From Emiliania huxleyi CCMP1516 (taxonomy: Eukaryota; Haptophyta; Isochrysidales; Noelaerhabdaceae), in contig NW_005200000.1 of NCBI RefSeq assembly GCF_000372725.1, positions 2,501-33,530 of the forward strand: 31,030 nucleotides of DNA, read 5' to 3'. Positions 1 to 8,324 of this stretch are shown here, in pieces. Numbering within the stretch: the first letter of the stretch is position 1; the number at the start of each line of letters is the position of its first letter. Both the position numbers and the translations under genes were made by a program. The notes under the pieces are model-generated. The model was given only the letters and a program-made list of their open reading frames with translations, searched no databases and was not told where the DNA came from.

Positions 1-200
1 TGGTGGGACATAAAAGAGAGCGAGTACTTGGGCGAGTAGGCCGTGCGGTCGCCGCAGGCGATGAGAAATTTTGAGCTGGGGCTCCCGTTCACACTCGAGA
101 CTCGTGTCTGGCCTTTTCTCGGGGCCGCGCCTGCGGCGCGCCGTGGTTTCTTAGATTTTTGCGGAAATCTCTTGGTAGGGTTTCTTGCCGCGACGTTTTC
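1..200. other. Left flank, no gene recognised
   Basis: No convincing reading frame or motif. A 16-nt string, ATTTTTGCGGAAATCT, lies at about 153-168 and recurs inverted near 15160-15176, which may be chance or a shared repeat. The stretch ends at the TTAA that borders the mobile element starting at 205. Confidence 0.3.
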
Positions 201-1314
201 TTAAGGTGGCAGTCGGGGTTTTGCGAGACGGGTGTCGTCCCGCAAGATGGCATCACGCTCGCACCTGCCGACCGCCGCCACGGCGGCGAGACGCCTTATC
301 CGCCACCGCGGCGCCGGCCACAGGCCAGCGCTAGGCAGCTGCCGGCCACACTGGGCCGGATTTGCCGGTAACCGTCGCCGCACACTCCTACGTCCACGCC
401 GCTGTGACGTCTGGCGACGAGGCGCCGGCCGCCAAGCTTCATGGCCAACGTGGTCGCTCGCTGGTCCTCTCGGCTCGGCCACGCGTCGGCCCAGCTCACA
501 CGAGCTCCAGACAGCCACCAGTCGCCACGCGCAAAGCGTACGGGTCGCCGGCTCCCTGTTGTGCTCTCACGCTGGCCGGCGTAAAACTGTACTGGCAGTT
601 GTCATGCCGTACCCGTCGCGTTTCGAAAGGGAGCCCTCAATCGACGCGTCTACACGCACCGTGCCACCGCTCTCCACAACTGCTACCGTGGACATCAAGC
701 TCCTCGACTCGATCTGCGGCTACGACGGCGCTCTAGCTGCTGGCTCTCGCGGGTGTCTGGCGACCCGCTCAGGCTTGCGAAACGGCCGGCCGCGGCGACG
801 TGTTTCGAGCTCGCTGGCCTTCTCCGCGCGGCTGGGCCCGCCCCTAGTCGGGGCCGACCCGCCCAGTCACTGGGCAGCGCGTGCGCCGGCGTTCTGGACG
901 ACGGTGTGCCGATGCATCCGGGAGGCTCCGCGGGGCTGCTCTAGCAGCCTCGGGAGGGTCGAAAATCGAAGCCGGAGCGGCGGACCACGGAAGCTCCACG
1001 GACGGTGAGGCGGGCTGTGGTTGGCCCCCCCTGACCGGGCGAGGGAGTGGCGCCCCGGGAGTGCCGCTCCGGCGACGTCTGTGGCCTCCACGGTACCGTG
1101 ACCGCGGTGCTCGCTCTCGCGGCCGTCTCACGACCCGCTCGAGACGAAAACCGGAGCGGACGGTGCGACGAACCGCGAGTGGGATGGTCTTCTCCGCGCG
1201 GCTGGGCCCGCCCCTAGTCGGGGCCGACCCGCCCAGTCACTGGGCAGCGCGTGCGCCGGCGTTCTGGACGACGGTGTGCCGATGCATCCGGGAGGCTCCG
1301 CGGGGCTGCTCTAG

Positions 1315-2092
1315 CGACTAGGTCCAGCCCTGGGTGAGCCGGGTTGTGACATTTGGCGATTCCGCGGCTTACTGGGTCCCTGAGCCGCTCCCCGTGTGCG
1401 ATTATTGTGGCCCAGGCATGGTACTGATAGTAAACGGGTCAGAACCGGCCAAACACAGGCTACAGCCCCACACACGCGCCCGCCATAGCTCCTGGAGAGC
1501 ATGCGCGAGTGACGCGCTACAAGCCGCGAGAGTGGCATCAGAGGCAGGAACGACGTGCTCTTGCTGCACCTTGCAGCTGCACCGAGTGTGCTCGCAGTGT
1601 ATGCCACGGCCGCCGCCTGCGGCATTGCTCTCGTGCAGCTAAGGCGACGCAGGTCCATCAGCAGGGCTCATCCAATGCGAGCACACATTGTGCTTAGCCG
1701 CGGGCAGGTGGCAGTGCACAGCCGCACACCGGCTGTGGCGGCTCGAATGCCCCCGGCAGCAATGCTGGTCATTAACTTGCGTATTGGGGCCGCAGCAGGC
1801 TGCTGCTGTGGCAGCAGCAGCAGCCTGCTGCTGCCTGATTCAGTCAAGCCAGCGGTGCAGCGAGGCGTGCAGAATTCGCGCGGTTTGGTACCTCCTGAGG
1901 CTGAGCGCGTTCAGACTCGGTGACCGGAGTTGGATGGTCCGATGGAGCTCGGCGAGCTCCATCGGACCATCCATGGCCGGACGGCGGAGCGTGAGGTGGC
2001 GAGCGGAGAGATGTACCGCAAGACCAAAAAAACACGGATCTGACGCGATGTCCCAAAACGTCAGATCTGGCTCACCCAGGGCTGGACCTAGT
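1315..2092. mobile_element. 778-bp insertion with terminal inverted repeats and CTAG target duplication
   Basis: The ends are inverted copies of ACTAGGTCCAGCCCTGGG (left about 1317-1340, right about 2069-2091). CTAG flanks both sides (1311-1314 and 2093-2096), while the undisturbed paralogous site near 945 has a single CTAG. This gives a clean occupied/empty site pair. No transposase frame is recognisable, so it is a non-autonomous MITE-type element. The interior has CAG/CTG-rich runs (about 1795-1835) and a perfect 43-nt palindrome. Confidence 0.75.
1931..1973. repeat. Perfect 21-bp-stem palindrome with 1-nt loop
   Basis: The arms are TGGATGGTCCGATGGAGCTCG and its exact reverse complement, separated by a single G. 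It lies inside the 778-bp insertion and would extrude as a cruciform or fold as a tight RNA hairpin. It is not followed by a T-run, so there is no sign that it is a terminator. Confidence 0.95.
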
Positions 2093-2370
2093 CTAGCAGC
2101 CTCGGGAGGGTCGAAAATCGAAGCCGAAGCGGCGGACCACGGAAGCTCCACGGACGGTGAGGCGGGCTGTGGTTGGCCCCCCCTGACCGGGTGAGGGAGT
2201 GGCGCCCCGGGAGTGCCGCTCCGGCGACGTCTGTGGCCTCCATGGTACCGTGACCGCGCCGGCCTCGCTCGGGAGGCTCTTTCGGAGCCGTCGGCCTCCG
2301 AAACCGTCGCGTTGCTGCGCCTGGACGGCTTCGATGCTCGCCAAACCCGTCGGCACCGTTCATATACACA

Positions 2371-2543
2371 TGAATTGTGAGTGAACGCGCATTTTTCTGG
2401 TATTTAACTGAAATGTGCCGAAATGTTAGTTTCGATCTAGTCCTCACGGACACAAAACAGAGGCCTCCTAGCACGGAGAAGCGACTAAGAGTCGCCGACG
2501 TGCGAGTTAAATGCCAGAAAAATGCGCCCGGAATCACAATTGA
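2371..2543. mobile_element. MITE-like element, 39-bp imperfect inverted repeats
   Basis: The left arm 2371-2409 (begins TGAATTGTGAGTGAACGCGC) is matched by the inverse of 2505-2543 with a few mismatches; both contain the ATTTTTCTGG block. The spacer is about 95 bp. The AT-rich arms stand out from the GC-rich surroundings. No coding capacity. Confidence 0.75.
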
Positions 2544-3195
2544 TCCCGTCGACAAGGCGCCCCAATCGCGGAGGTTTGGCGCGGGCGTGGAGGCGAGCAT
2601 CGACGCCTCGACGGTTGCTCTTCAGAGGCCGAAAACAGGCGCCTGAAAAAGGAGAGAACGCGAGACTGATCACGCGCGCGGAAAAGCCCGAGGGGCGAAT
2701 CTAAAGTGCCGAGGCGCTTGCTAATCACCCCAGCTAGGGCCACGGAGGCGCTCGCGGCAGGTCTCCGCGCGCGCGCTGGCCGGTGGCAGCTGATCTCGGG
2801 CGGCGGGCGGCGGGAATGGGCTCGGGCGGCACCTTTTGCCCTCAAAAGTCGTTCGAGAGTACCGGGTCGCGGCGGGAACGCGCCCATCCGCTCGATGGGT
2901 GTCAGGAGTCGATCGCCTGCGCCAGGAGCGAGCACGGGAGTCGTCGCGATGGGAGTCGTAGCGGCGTGGCGCTCGGCTTCGAGAGAGCGACGTGGGCGCG
3001 GCGGCGCGGGCGGCCGGTGGGGCGCGTGAGGTCCGCACCTTCGCGACGGGCAGGCTCGATACGGCCGCTGGCCGGGGCGGCCGCTCGACCGGCCGCCGCG
3101 GTCGTTCCGGCGGCGGCGTCGGCGTCGGCGTCGCGAGCGAACTGGCTCGCATTCGACGAGCGACCCTCTTCACAGAACCCGGACTGCCACCTTAA

Positions 3196-3263
3196 TGCCC
3201 GCAACCCACTGTAGACGGTGCCTGCGAAGGCCAAAATCCCCACTGGGCCGCGAGCAACCTTAA
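3196..3263. mobile_element. Fragment of the 890-bp TTAA element family (right terminal repeat)
   Basis: Positions about 3211-3263 match the right end of the element at 29881-30770: TAGACGGT, then GGCCAAAATCCCCACTGGGC, then GAGCAACCTTAAG, with TTAA at 3260-3263. Only the outer ~50 bp is present. It abuts the right TTAA of the 3 kb element, so the 3 kb element may have inserted into an older member of this family. Confidence 0.75.
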
Positions 3264-3308
3264 GATCCAGCAGCAGCAGCAGGAGCACAGCCGCAGCAGC
3301 CAACTCAC

Positions 3309-4262
3309 AAACTCGAGGTTGGTGGATATGCTGAGCGCGTCTCGCCGCCTCGGCCGCCGCGCACCTCGCCGCCTCGTCTTCCACCGCCGCCCGGATGGCA
3401 TCCTCCGGGCGGCGGACGACCCGCTTTTGGCGACGCGGGCGGCACAGCGCACAGCTGCGGACATAGAGGCAAACTGTCCACGCCCAAACTGCTCTTGGAG
3501 AGGCTTGATGAAGTAGGAGAACGAGCCCATTACGTACACAGCTGTTTTGGCAACGGAGCTTGCGTAGCCCACCCGTGACTGAAGCGATCCCACCTTGTAC
3601 CTAAGAGGAGCAGGGCGGGGGGGATGGGAGAGTGTGGCACGGGGCGGTTGGGAGCGGAAGTGGGGCATTGAGGCCGAGGTGGAGAGGAACGTATGAAGCC
3701 GGAGGACGTATAAAACTACCGCCGCATACTCGCGGCCAGGCAGCCGGAGGACTGGGTTCGTCGCGTGCGGCGTGGATTTATTGGCGAGTGCGCTGACAAA
3801 GACGTCCAATGGCGACAACTTGTTGCCCGGCAGCCATTGTAGAATGCAGCCGAGAAAGCCGGCCGGCGCGGGGTCCGGCGCCTCGAAGGCCTCGTCGACG
3901 CAACGCATCAAGTGCTCCATGATCTGGCCTCCATAAAGCCTCCCGCCCCCCCCCAACCGCCCGGATGAGTATAGCGCAATCACGTTGGTGAAGAAGTACC
4001 ACACGACAGCAGAGCGCGTGTGGTTGGCGGCGAGCTCGGTGATTATCTCGAGCGCTTTTGGCCAGAGTTGCGAGGGCCCGCTCTCGCGCACCGCGTGCAC
4101 GTAGATGCACGACACCTGCCCCATGTACATCAGAGACCAGAACTTCGCATAGGTGAGGAGGTTGAGGCGCACCGGGAAACGGCGCGCCGCCGCCTCCGCG
4201 TCGGCGTTGGCGCGCTCGGTGGCGAGCTCTTGCTCGCGCTGCTTCCGGGAGCTGGTCGGCAT
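3309..4262 (-). CDS. Multi-exon protein of unknown function, 3' end missing or interrupted
   Basis: I do not recognise the family. The chosen start is the first ATG (4262-4260), giving MPTSSRKQREQELATERANA, a charged helical N-terminus, then hydrophobic segments around residues 35-50 and 85-100. Exon 1 runs to about 3691 (GT donor). The next exon starts at 3600 after a pyrimidine tract and TTAG. A further frame change is needed near 3500 to reach a convincing charged stretch (reads RRPEDAIRAAVEDEAARC) that ends at a strong GTGAGT donor at 3308-3303. Beyond that donor lies the mobile-element block, so the downstream exon is either past it, lost or not recognisable. Upstream of the start is a degenerate retroelement tail. 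The gene is probably real, but its splicing is uncertain and its function unknown. Confidence 0.45.
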
Positions 4263-4345
4263 TACAGTTCCGCCGGCAAAAGAATTCAACAATCCAGCTT
4301 GAAGGCGCGGGGTTCGACACAGGTACCAAAAGAGGCACAGCCTGC
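4263..4345 (-). mobile_element. Degenerate retroelement 3'-tail sequence
   Basis: Read on the minus strand it contains ACCTGTGTCGA followed by GAATTCTTTTGCCGG, resembling the tail of the copy ending at 22631 (CACCTGTGTCGAG ... AAATTCTTTTTCGGG). A second, shorter piece (CAATTCTTTTGCCGAGG, minus strand) lies at about 4522-4538. Both could be old 5'-truncated insertions. Confidence 0.35.
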
Positions 4346-5160
4346 GACGGACCTTTAGAAGGCGCCGTCGTCCTCATAGAGGTGGGCACGATCGGGGGGA
4401 CAGTCGAATCCGCGAGCACCGTAGTGCTCGCCGAAAAGACCATCCCCATAATCCCAACACCCCCGGCGACCCCCTCGCCGCTTGCCCCGCCAGCGGGCAC
4501 TGCGCGACCCACCCCCGCGCCCTCGGCAAAAGAATTGAAGGGGCCGCTGTGTGCGGGGCGGGCCCCTCGTGGAGCACGTGGAGGGCCCGCGCGCCCCTCC
4601 CGAGAGTCACGGCGTCGGGCGGGCACTCTCGCCCGCCGCCCCGCCACCCTGAGGCGTCGGCGTGCAGCAGGCAGGGAGGACCCATACTGGGGACGCCCCC
4701 CTTCTGCCGCTCGCCACGCCAAGGGGATAAGGCATAGGATCCCATCTCTCTGAAGGGACTCCAATAGCCTCTAGCGCATCCCTTCGCACATACATGTCTG
4801 AGCGCGCACGAGCGTGCGCGGAGAGACATGTGCATGATAAATACACGCGTCCACACGCGTGTGAAGATGTTGTGACGTGAACACGTGCTATACGCGCCAG
4901 ACGAGCGTACTTGAAAGCTCGCCCACGCTTCTTCGCTCTGGCGCGCCGCCCGCGCACACCCCTCGACAAGGGACGCCAAGCGAGGAACGGCACAGCTGCA
5001 AGCGCACGCTTGCACCCAAGCGAGAGACGCTCGCCGGGGAGACGGAGAACAATACCCGACGCATCGCAGTCGTAGCTCGTGTGCTCCCGCGGACGCGAGA
5101 GTGCAAAGGGACCGTACACGATTCACAGCCTCGCCTTGTGCACACACAGGCTGCCGCGAG
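4346..5160. other. Intergenic region between divergent genes, with hairpins
   Basis: No gene is supported; open frames on both strands are low-complexity shadows. There is a hairpin at about 4792-4835 (ACATGTCT ... AGACATGT with an inner GCGCAC/GTGCGC stem) and a near-palindrome at about 4843-4863 (ACACGCGT ... ACGCGTGT). It lies between the minus-strand gene (start 4262) and the plus-strand gene (start 5218), so it presumably carries both promoters, but I see no defined element. Confidence 0.4.
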
Positions 5161-5206
5161 ATGACGCGAGATGACCCGAGATGACCCGAGATGACCCGAG
5201 ATTAGG
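5161..5206. repeat. 10-bp tandem repeat GATGACCCGA (about 4.5 copies)
   Basis: Consecutive GATGACGCGA/GATGACCCGA units end 12 bp before the start codon at 5218. The same 10-mer family (GATNACCCGA) recurs inside introns of the topoisomerase gene and of the ankyrin-like gene, so this may be part of a 5'-UTR intron rather than an upstream element. Confidence 0.9.
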
Positions 5207-5217
5207 TTGCCGGGCGG

Positions 5218-6671
5218 ATGATGGCGTACTCCGCGATGCGGCGCCGAGCGCACCGTCTTCTCTGCACAGCTGCCCCCGCCGCCGAGGCCTCCTCTGGCAC
5301 GAGCGCGTGGAAGATTGGTCTCGCTGCTGTGGCGGGCGCGGGCACAGCTGGGGGCGCGGTCGCGGCCTACACGGTTTACCGGTACGCGGACGACGAGGAG
5401 TTTCGCCGGTGGATGCGCCGTGACCTGGCCGCGCCGTCGCGGTACGTTGAGGAGGTGATCGCCGACTACCTGCCTCGCAGCGCCCAGGCAATTCGCATCG
5501 CCGACGACCTCGAGAGCAGCGACGAGGAGGGCGGCGCGGGAGCCGTCCGCGCCGCGGGCCCGCCCGCGCCTCGGCCGCGCGCGCAGCAAGCCATTGCGCT
5601 CGGCGGCGCGCCCGCGGTGCCTCAGCTCGCCCCGGACGGGGGAGGCCAGCGCCTCTACTCCAAGCTCGCCGCACCCGGCGCCGCCGATGCGCCAGCCGCG
5701 CCAGCCGCACCGGCCGCGCCGGCAGCTGCGGCGCCCGCCGCGGACGCGCCCACACCCGCGCCGCCACCCTCGGCGGCGGCAGCGACGCCCGGCCTGCCCT
5801 TTGGCCCTTTTCCCGAGGACGACGACGAGCCGGACCCCGCCTCTGACGCCGCCTCTGCGCTGCCAGACCCGCTCGCCTGGCATACGCCGCGCGACGACGA
5901 GGCGCGCGTCTGGGCGTCGGCGGCGCCGCCGGCGGAGCCGACGCGGCTGGCGGTGCCCGCCGCCGCCGCTTCGCGCTTCGAGGCGGCGCTGGCTCGCTTC
6001 GAGGGCGAGTGCGCGGCGCTGCGGGGCGAGAGCGCGCCCGGGCCCGCCGCCGCGCCGCCGCCTGGCGTTGGTGCGCGCGCAGGGATGGCGCTCATCGAGC
6101 TGCCAGAGTCGTTTGCGACGGCGCCGGCCTCCTTGCGAGCTCAGGAGTGTTCATTCAGCGGTCATCAGTGGTCATCAGTCGACAGGCGCCGACCGCTTTC
6201 CACGAGCTCGCGAGCAGCGCCGCGGACGCCGACCCCGCCGCCGTGCGCTCGGCGTGAGACGGCCTTGCGCGCCTCCTGCGCCGCTCCCCGCCCCCTCATC
6301 TCCCGCGTTTGCGTGCGCAGGTGCGGCTGCAGTGGCTGCGGGTGCAAGAGGACTTCACTCGCGCCGAGGCGGAGGCGCTGCAGCCCCACAGGACGGCTCC
6401 GAGAAGCTTCCGAGAAGGTCCCACCGCCAGCAGGCGGAGGCGCTCAAGCCGCGGGCGGACGCGATGCGCGAGCGAGCGCGCCGAGGCGAGAGGGACGCGC
6501 CGAGGCGAGAGGGACGCGCCAGCCCCAGAGACGCGGGGCGGTGGGCGTTGAGCGATAGGCGACGGCGGCGGGCTGGCGCTCGAGGAGATGAGCCTCCGGC
6601 TGCGGCAGCTGTCGATGCGGCTCGCGTCGCTCAAGGAGGAGAAGCGGCTCGTCAAGAGGGGGCTGCTCTGA
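5218..6671 (+). CDS. Probable mitochondrial membrane-anchored coiled-coil protein (Mic60-like layout), five exons
   Basis: My exon model is 5218-6138, 6186-6251, 6321-6374, 6434-6485 and 6559-6671, which stays in frame and gives 401 residues; all four introns have GC donors and AG acceptors. The N-terminus is arginine-rich and could be a mitochondrial presequence (MMAYSAMRRRAHRLL). A glycine/alanine-rich membrane segment follows at about residues 30-52 (KIGLAAVAGAGTAGGAVAAY). Then comes a 200-residue Ala/Pro-rich acidic, probably disordered region, and finally helical charged segments, ending in a coiled coil (EEMSLRLRQLSMRLASLKEE). Presequence, membrane anchor, disordered spacer and coiled coil match the layout of MICOS subunit Mic60, but I see no C-terminal mitofilin signature, so this is only a suggestion. 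It could equally be an unrelated anchored protein. Confidence 0.55.
6486..6558 (+). repeat. Intron beginning with a 19-bp tandem repeat
   Basis: The proposed intron 4 of the upstream gene starts GCGAGAGGGACGCGCCGAG (6486-6504) and this unit is immediately repeated (6505-6520). Each copy is preceded by GAG, so both copies offer the same AG|GC boundary. The intron ends GCGATAG. Confidence 0.6.
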
Positions 6672-7040
6672 CGGCAGCTAAACGGGCCTCAAAGCGTGGT
6701 GGGCGGACGCCCCTTTCGGCTCCGCACCATTGTTCAGCAGATCGTCCAACGGCGTCTCCGGTGTCGTGAGAGAGAGTAGGTTCGTAAAATTCTTTTTCCA
6801 AGCGTGATCCGTGAATCGTCCTGTGCGCCCTCGCGCGCGAATAAATTCTTTTTTCGCACGACACGGGACTGGGACCTGTGTGGAGATACTGCAGAAAGAG
6901 GCGAGGGCGCGCAAGGAGGAGGAGAACGACATCGTGGTCCGTCCGTGGCTCGGAGGGAGACTTCAAGACAGGAAGAGGGAAGGAGCGGGGCAACTGGGAA
7001 TGTCAGAGCCCCTGAGCTGTGAAGAGAGGGGAGGATTTTG
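6672..7040. other. Gene 3' flank with retroelement-tail fragments
   Basis: No gene recognised. The motif GTAAAATTCTTTTTCC occurs at about 6784-6799, and AATAAATTCTTTTTTCG at about 6839-6855, followed by the inverse of CCAGTCCCGTG (about 6860-6873). These are pieces of the dispersed retroelement tail, in mixed orientation. The segment at 6880-7000 is purine-rich. Confidence 0.4.
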
Positions 7041-7129
7041 CGCTGTCAGAACGTTGTCAGAACACTGTCAGAACACTGTCAGAACGCTGTCAGAACGCTG
7101 TCAGAACGGCCAGGTCTCTGTCAGAACAT
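7041..7129. repeat. 11-bp minisatellite CGCTGTCAGAA (about 6 units plus an outlier)
   Basis: Units read CGCTGTCAGAA, CGTTGTCAGAA, CACTGTCAGAA (twice), then CGCTGTCAGAA (twice). One further CTGTCAGAAC follows after a short interruption. No spacers of constant length, so it is not a CRISPR array. Confidence 0.95.
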
Positions 7130-7221
7130 CTGCGGGAGCTCCACAAACCAGGTTGCCTGTCCGCATCTGTGTCGAGCATGTCTGACGGGAGAGAGAGCGA
7201 CTCATCCCCGGTCCTGGGGGC

Positions 7222-7313
7222 GACTCATTCATTTCATTCATTCATGCATGCATTCATGCATTCCTTCATTCCCGTCCCTCCCTGGCATGCATTCATGCAT
7301 TCCTTCATTCGCG
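7222..7313. repeat. TTCA/ATGCATTC tandem repeats
   Basis: Runs of ATTCATTCATGCATGCATTC occur in two blocks separated by CCCGTCCCTCCCTGGC. The block ATGCATTCCTTCATTC appears in both. Simple-sequence expansion. Confidence 0.9.
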
Positions 7314-7324
7314 GGGGCGGCCGC

Positions 7325-7412
7325 TTCTCGGCCGGGGCGGCCAGCTTCTCGGCCGGGACGGCCAGCTTCTCGGCCGGGACGGCCAGCTTCTCGGCCGGGA
7401 CGGCCAGCTTCT
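7325..7412. repeat. 21-bp minisatellite TTCTCGGCCGGGACGGCCAGC, four copies plus partial
   Basis: Four consecutive 21-bp units (first has GGGGCGG for GGGACGG), then TTCTCGATCG. The unit length is a multiple of three, so frames across it stay open (FSAGTAS repeated), which creates spurious long open frames on both strands. A run of 15 G follows at 7465-7479. Confidence 0.95.
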
Positions 7413-7479
7413 CGATCGTCATCTGAGCCCACAGAGCTAGGATCAGACAAGTGCAGACGTTGGAGGGGGGGGGGGGGGG

Positions 7480-8027
7480 CTCGAGGGCGGAGATAGCAGG
7501 CGACTGCGCGGCAAGGCTAGAAGGCGCGCACACCTCGAACGCCGGCTGCATCTTTTCAGCCGCGACGTACGACGCCTTGAGCGCTGGTGATGGGGCCAGC
7601 GCATGTGTGGCGAGGGTGCCCACAAACGCTCCGCCTGCAACGGATTAGTACGAATTGTGTACAAGGGGCAAGCGGCGGGAATAGGGCCGAATGGTTTTGC
7701 GCACCAAAAGCGGCGGTGACGACGAGAAGCGTCTTCATGGCGCCGCTCTGGTTCGTATCCATCATGGCTACCTGTGGGCGCGCGTGAACCCGTAGAAGCA
7801 GGCGCGCGTGAGAGCAGCAGGCGCGCGCGAGAGCAGGCGCACGATACCCTATTGAGGGCGACGATTTCGCCCGTCCCGATTTTCGGCGACTAGTTTACGC
7901 GGAGAGAGAGAGAGCTAAAAGTACGCGGATGTCAGCGAGGACCAACCGAACGCTTGTGGATGAGAACGAATAGGCTGAGAACTTCCCGTCAGGATTTGAC
8001 CCCTCTCTTGGATTTTTTTCGGAAAGT
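7480..8027. other. Intergenic, no gene recognised
   Basis: Short frames on both strands show no motif. There is a small repeat AGCAGGCGCGCG (about 7797-7828). AT content rises toward 8000-8027, just before the retroelement-like segment. Confidence 0.3.
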
Positions 8028-8234
8028 TCTCAGTCGTTCTTCACACGGCAATCGCAGAGCAGGTTGTGAATGAGCTTGCCTGTGGCGGGGGTGGGCGGGT
8101 GCACGGAGCTAAGTGCCTCGCCACTCTCGCAGGAGTCGCTTAGGCGGCTCCCGTGGTGTACCTGTGTTAGTGCCAGTGCGAGCCAGTCCCGTGCCCAGTG
8201 TTGTGCGAGGGAGCTTTGTTGTAAAATTCTTTTT
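8028..8234 (+). pseudogene. 5'-truncated retroelement copy: last 38 codons of a putative reverse-transcriptase ORF plus 3' tail
   Basis: Translation from 8030 reads SVVLHTAIAEQVVNELACGG and on to a TAG stop at 8141-8143. It matches almost residue for residue the C-termini of the two minus-strand copies at 22737 and 23161, including RVHGAKCLA. After the stop, the tail GTTAGTGCCAGTGCG then CCAGTCCCGTGCCCAGTGTT ends at GTAAAATTCTTTTT (8221-8234). Homology stops abruptly at about 8028, as expected of 5' truncation during target-primed reverse transcription. The reverse-transcriptase assignment rests on my recollection of algal retroelement C-termini and is less sure than the repeat relationship itself. 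Confidence 0.7.
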
Positions 8235-8324
8235 AGTTTTTTGACGGCCGTTCTGAGATTGGACCTTCTATGTTTCTTTTGGGGGTGACGCGGGGGTGGC
8301 CAGTGGCTGAGGGGCTGGTTGCTG

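Larger units (their letters stand above)
820..2255. repeat. Direct duplication (~285 bp, offset 371 bp), second copy split by an insertion
   Basis: Sequence 820-1105 recurs as 1191-1314 plus 2093-2255 with only a few substitutions, for example GCCGGAGC versus GCCGAAGC and CACGGTACC versus CATGGTACC. The two halves of the second copy are separated by the insertion at 1315-2092. The first copy therefore preserves the empty target site, around 940-955. Confidence 0.85.
205..3191. mobile_element. ~3 kb composite element with TTAA borders and imperfect ~23-bp terminal inverted repeats
   Basis: The left end reads TTAA-GGTGGCAGTCGGGGTTTTG (TTAA at 201-204). The right end, read on the minus strand, is TTAA-GGTGGCAGTCCGGGTTCTG (TTAA at 3192-3195). 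About 21 of the first 24 bases match, and each end is bordered by TTAA, as expected of a cut-and-paste element with a TTAA target duplication (the piggyBac superfamily does this, though its ends usually begin CCC). No transposase is visible: open frames inside are long only because GC-rich DNA has few stops, and none shows a domain. The element is therefore non-autonomous or decayed. It contains a duplicated segment (820-2255), a nested insertion (1315-2092) and a MITE-like hairpin (2371-2543). An alternative is a chance pair of short inverted repeats. Confidence 0.55.

Noticed and set aside
232..1008. Long plus-strand open frame (258 codons) inside the 3 kb element
   Set aside because: Arg/Pro/Ser-rich translation without domains, overlapping equally long frames on the other strand; it crosses the duplicated segment and is explained by GC-rich DNA lacking stops.
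7041..7129. Possible CRISPR-like repeat array
   Set aside because: Units are contiguous 11-mers with no spacers, in a eukaryotic context.
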